This document shows, piece after piece, positions 3,605 to 6,358 of a DNA stretch of 6,358 nucleotides; the stretch's first letter is position 1; each line of letters opens with the position of its first letter. The stretch is from positions 1 through 6,358 of the forward strand of contig JAILNP010000004.1 of assembly GCA_024691475.1 (NCBI GenBank). The letters run 5' to 3'. The position numbers and the translations under genes are program-made. This stretch comes from Denitrobacterium sp024691475. Its GTDB lineage: Bacteria > Actinomycetota > Coriobacteriia > Coriobacteriales > Eggerthellaceae. The notes below the pieces were generated by a model. It worked only from the letters and a program-made list of their open reading frames with translations. It searched no databases and had not been told where the DNA came from.

Positions 3605-6256
3605 ATGTCACAATTGAAAGCAACCGCGCAGCTGCAAGTTGCGAACAAGGAATATCGTTACTACCCGGTGAAGGCCGTAGAGGGCGCCGAGCGCCTGCCC
3701 TACGCGCTCACCGTTCTGCTCGAGAACATCCTGCGTTGCGCTCCCGATGAAGAAACGGCGCAGCTTCTGGTCGATCGTCTGGTGGAAGCCGGCACGAAGG
3801 GCCAGGCGGGTGACGAAATCGAGTTCAGCCCCGCGCGCGTGCTGTTCCAAGACTTCACGGGCGTGCCCGTGTTCGTTGACTTTGCGGTCATGCGCGAGGC
3901 TTGCGCTGCCCTGGGCGGCGACCCCTCGAAAATCAACCCGCAGGTTCCCTGCAACTTGGTTATCGACCATTCGGTCATCGCCGACAAGGCGGGTTGCTCG
4001 GGTGCCCTGGAAGAGAACATCGAGTTGGAGTTCCAGCGCAACCGCGAGCGCTACGACTTCCTGAAGTGGGCGCAGAGCTCATTCCAGAACGTGAGCATCG
4101 TGCCGCCTGGACAGGGCATCTGCCATCAGCTTAACATCGAGCGCTTCGCGAAGGTCGCCATGACGCGCGAAACCGAAGAGGGCACGCTCGCGTATTTCGA
4201 CACGCTGGTGGGCACCGATAGCCATACGCCTACGGCCAATGGCGTTGGCGTGCTTGGCTGGGGCGTTGGCGGCATCGAGGCGGAGGCTGCCGCTCTGGGT
4301 CAGCCCATCACTACGCTTGTGCCGCGCGTGATTGGTGTCGAGCTCACTGGTTCGCTGCCCGATGGCGTTTCCGCCATGGACCTTTCGTTGCGTTTCGCGC
4401 AGATGCTCCGCGCCGAGGGCGTCGTGGGCTGCTTCGTGGAATGCTTTGGCGAGGGCGTTTCCAACTTGACCGCCACGCAGCGCGCGTGCGTTTCCAACAT
4501 GACCCCCGAATACGGCAGCACCTGCACGCTGTTCCCGGTCGACGAGCAGACGCTTGAGTACCTGCGCGTTACGGGCCGCACCGAAGAGCAGATCGCCCTG
4601 GTAGAGGCTTATGCAAAGCAGCAGAACCTGTGGAACGATGGCCGCGAGCGTTCGTACGCCAAGGTGCTTCGCATCGACCTGTCTTCGATGGAGCGCAGCA
4701 TTGCCGGTCCGTCGCGTCCGCACGACCGCATTTCGTTTGTGGGTGCGCGTGATCGCTTCCAGGCCATTTGCGCCGAGCGCAACGTCGAAGCGGGTAGGAC
4801 CGTAAACGTCGACATCGACGGCGCAAGCTACGAGCTCACGCATGGCGCCATCGCCATCGCTGCCGTGACCAGCTGTACCACGGCTACCGACCCCGCCATG
4901 ATGCTGGCGTGCGGCATCGTTGCCAAGAACGCCGCCCAGGCGGGCCTTGCGCCCAAGCCGTGGGTGAAGACCATTCTTGCGCCGGGCAGCAAGGCAACCG
5001 AACTCCTGCTTGAGCGTGCCGGGCTTATGGATGGCCTGCGTCAGCTTGGCTTCTATACGTGCGGCTTTGGCTGCATGAGCTGCATCGGCAATTCGGGCCC
5101 CGTTCTGCCCGCGCTGCATGACGTGGCCGATGACATCGAGCTCGCCAGCGTGCTTTCCGGCAACCGCAATTTCGAGGGCCGCATTTCCCCCGACGTGGCG
5201 CAGAACTATCTGTCGGCTCCTGCAGGCGTTATCGCCTACGCGCTTGCCGGCACGCTCGACTTCGATTTCGAGACGCAGCCTCTGGGCGAAAACGCACAGG
5301 GCGAGCCCGTGTTCCTGAAGGACATTTGGCCTACCAATGCCGAAATTGCCGCATTGCAGCAGCAAGTCGTGAATCGTGCGCTGTTCGACGATGGGGCAGA
5401 GGGCCTGTTCGAGGGCGACGAGTCCTGGCGCAGCTTGGGTCGCGAGCCGAGCGACCTGTTCGCGTGGGATGACGCCTCTACGTATGTGCGCCGTGCGACG
5501 TACTTCGATGGCATGACGGCGAACCCTGTGGCTCCCGAGCCGGTGCGTGGTGCTCGCGCCATCGTCAACCTGGGCGACTTCATCACCACCGATCACATTT
5601 CCCCGGCAGGCGCCATTGCCTCCGATTCCGCGGCTGCCCGCTACCTGCGCGAACGTGGCGTGGACGAGGCCGACTTCAACACGTATGGCAGTCGTCGTGG
5701 CAACCACGAGGTCATGGCGCGCGGCACGTTTGCGAATGTGAAGCTCGCGAACCTGCTTGCCGAAGGCCGCAAGGGCGGTTGGACGCGCGATATGACCGAC
5801 GACGCCATCAAGCTCATCTTCGACGCCTCCGAGGCCTATCGCGAGGCCGGCGTGCCCCTGGTGGTTCTGGCTGGCAAGATGTATGGCAGTGGTTCGTCGC
5901 GTGACTGGGCCGCGAAGGGCCCCATGCTCCTGGGCGTACGTGCTGCGTTTGCCGAGAGCTTCGAGCGCATCCACCGCAGTAATCTTATCGGCATGGGCGT
6001 GCTTCCCCTGCAGTACGAAGAGGGCCAGAGCACGGCTTCGCTGGGGCTCGATGGCACCGAGACGTTCGACATCGACGAGATCGACTTCAGCCAGGGCCTG
6101 CCCAATCCCGCGCATGTTGGCGTGCATGCCACCAAGCCGGACGGATCGGTCGTCGACTTCACGGCGCTCGTGCGCATCGATACGCCCACCGAAGGCGAGT
6201 ACTACTATCACGGCGGCATTCTGCAGTACGTGATTCGCAATCTGGCCGCACAGTAG
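3605..6256 (+). CDS. acnA: Aconitate hydratase A (883 aa)
   Basis: This [4Fe-4S] enzyme interconverts citrate and isocitrate via cis-aconitate. Its length fits the AcnA/IRP1 branch (E. coli AcnA is about 890 aa). Residues matching known aconitase active-site positions are Gln82 (QDFTG), Asp121-His122 (IDHS), His174, Asp205-Ser206-His207 (GTDSHTP), Asn298 and Glu302, Arg521 and Arg526 (NRNFEGR), Arg697/Arg698 (GSRRGNHEV) and Ser764-Ser765-Arg766 (GSGSSRDWAAKG). Cluster cysteines are Cys424, Cys490 and Cys493 (GCMSCIGNSGP). The swivel domain starts near GDFITTDHISPAGAI (657-671). One oddity is TSCTTATDP at 422-430, where the family normally has TSCTN; Thr426 replaces the usual Asn. The start ATG 3605 follows AGGAG with 8-nt spacing. 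It sits directly after icd, pairing two consecutive steps of the pathway, and ends before a terminator. IRP-like RNA binding is known for some AcnA relatives but cannot be judged here. Confidence 0.96.
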   Translation: MSQLKATAQLQVANKEYRYYPVKAVEGAERLPYALTVLLENILRCAPDEETAQLLVDRLVEAGTKGQAGDEIEFSPARVLFQDFTGVPVFVDFAVMREACAALGGDPSKINPQVPCNLVIDHSVIADKAGCSGALEENIELEFQRNRERYDFLKWAQSSFQNVSIVPPGQGICHQLNIERFAKVAMTRETEEGTLAYFDTLVGTDSHTPTANGVGVLGWGVGGIEAEAAALGQPITTLVPRVIGVELTGSLPDGVSAMDLSLRFAQMLRAEGVVGCFVECFGEGVSNLTATQRACVSNMTPEYGSTCTLFPVDEQTLEYLRVTGRTEEQIALVEAYAKQQNLWNDGRERSYAKVLRIDLSSMERSIAGPSRPHDRISFVGARDRFQAICAERNVEAGRTVNVDIDGASYELTHGAIAIAAVTSCTTATDPAMMLACGIVAKNAAQAGLAPKPWVKTILAPGSKATELLLERAGLMDGLRQLGFYTCGFGCMSCIGNSGPVLPALHDVADDIELASVLSGNRNFEGRISPDVAQNYLSAPAGVIAYALAGTLDFDFETQPLGENAQGEPVFLKDIWPTNAEIAALQQQVVNRALFDDGAEGLFEGDESWRSLGREPSDLFAWDDASTYVRRATYFDGMTANPVAPEPVRGARAIVNLGDFITTDHISPAGAIASDSAAARYLRERGVDEADFNTYGSRRGNHEVMARGTFANVKLANLLAEGRKGGWTRDMTDDAIKLIFDASEAYREAGVPLVVLAGKMYGSGSSRDWAAKGPMLLGVRAAFAESFERIHRSNLIGMGVLPLQYEEGQSTASLGLDGTETFDIDEIDFSQGLPNPAHVGVHATKPDGSVVDFTALVRIDTPTEGEYYYHGGILQYVIRNLAAQ

Positions 6257-6296
6257 GCTTTGCGCTTGCGCGGCTGATTGTCCAAACGAAAACGAG

Positions 6297-6325
6297 ACGG
6301 GGCGGGCCTAGTGCTCGCCCCGTTT
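6297..6325 (+). terminator. Probable terminator of the icd-acnA unit
   Basis: ACGGGGCG (6297-6304) pairs with CGCCCCGT (6316-6323), extended by a G-T and a G-C pair around a 7-nt loop. The T-run is short (TTT), so it is a strong hairpin with a weak tail. It starts 41 bp after the acnA stop. Confidence 0.7.
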
Positions 6326-6329
6326 GCGC

Positions 6330-6338
6330 TGGTATACT
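6330..6338 (+). promoter_or_regulatory. Extended -10 promoter for a gene beyond the window
   Basis: TGGTATACT is an extended -10 element (TGn followed by TATACT, five of six consensus). No good -35 is seen 17 bp upstream, which is common for extended -10 promoters. It lies just after the acnA terminator and points right, so its gene should begin past the right edge. Confidence 0.5.
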
Positions 6339-6358
6339 ATCGCGAAATGCAAGCGTAT

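Noticed and set aside
4079..6211. A 710-codon minus-strand open frame opposite acnA, and a 357-codon one opposite icd
   Set aside because: Long antisense frames arise in GC-rich genes from codon bias. The plus-strand products carry full conserved enzyme motifs; the antisense products show none.

Overview
The window looks like chromosomal DNA from a GC-rich bacterium. Codon use favours G or C at third positions. A type I-C CRISPR array sits beside an NAD-type isocitrate dehydrogenase and an AcnA-type aconitase. My best guess is an actinobacterium of the Coriobacteriia (Eggerthellaceae-like), but no ribosomal or other marker gene is present, so the placement is only an inference.

Left part (1-1582): the tail of a type I-C CRISPR-Cas locus, all on the + strand. 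The C-terminus of Cas7 (Csd2) ends at 180. It overlaps by ATGA the start of a cas4 gene that is clearly broken, with several small frameshifts and a large internal deletion. The cas1, cas2 and leader sequences expected between cas4 and the array are absent; only about 35 bp separate the last recognisable Cas4 codons from the first repeat. The array has 17 repeats of 33 nt (one of 32) and 16 spacers of 32-37 nt. Eleven of the 17 repeats differ from the consensus. The locus therefore looks like an interference system that has lost its adaptation module and keeps a frozen, ageing spacer record. Most spacers read as in-frame protein-coding fragments starting at their first base, as expected if each was taken just after an in-frame Phe codon TTC, the usual type I-C PAM.

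Middle (1583-2386): a 143-bp gap with a weak possible promoter, then a 199-residue alpha-helical, HEAT-repeat-like protein of unknown function with its own terminator.

Right part (2465-6325): a two-gene metabolic unit. An NAD-type isocitrate dehydrogenase (361 aa) is followed by aconitate hydratase AcnA (883 aa), with a perfect GC-rich hairpin between them and a terminator after them. Together they convert citrate to isocitrate and then to 2-oxoglutarate plus NADH and CO2, which is the oxidative arm that supplies glutamate carbon. An extended -10 promoter for a gene beyond the window lies at the right edge.
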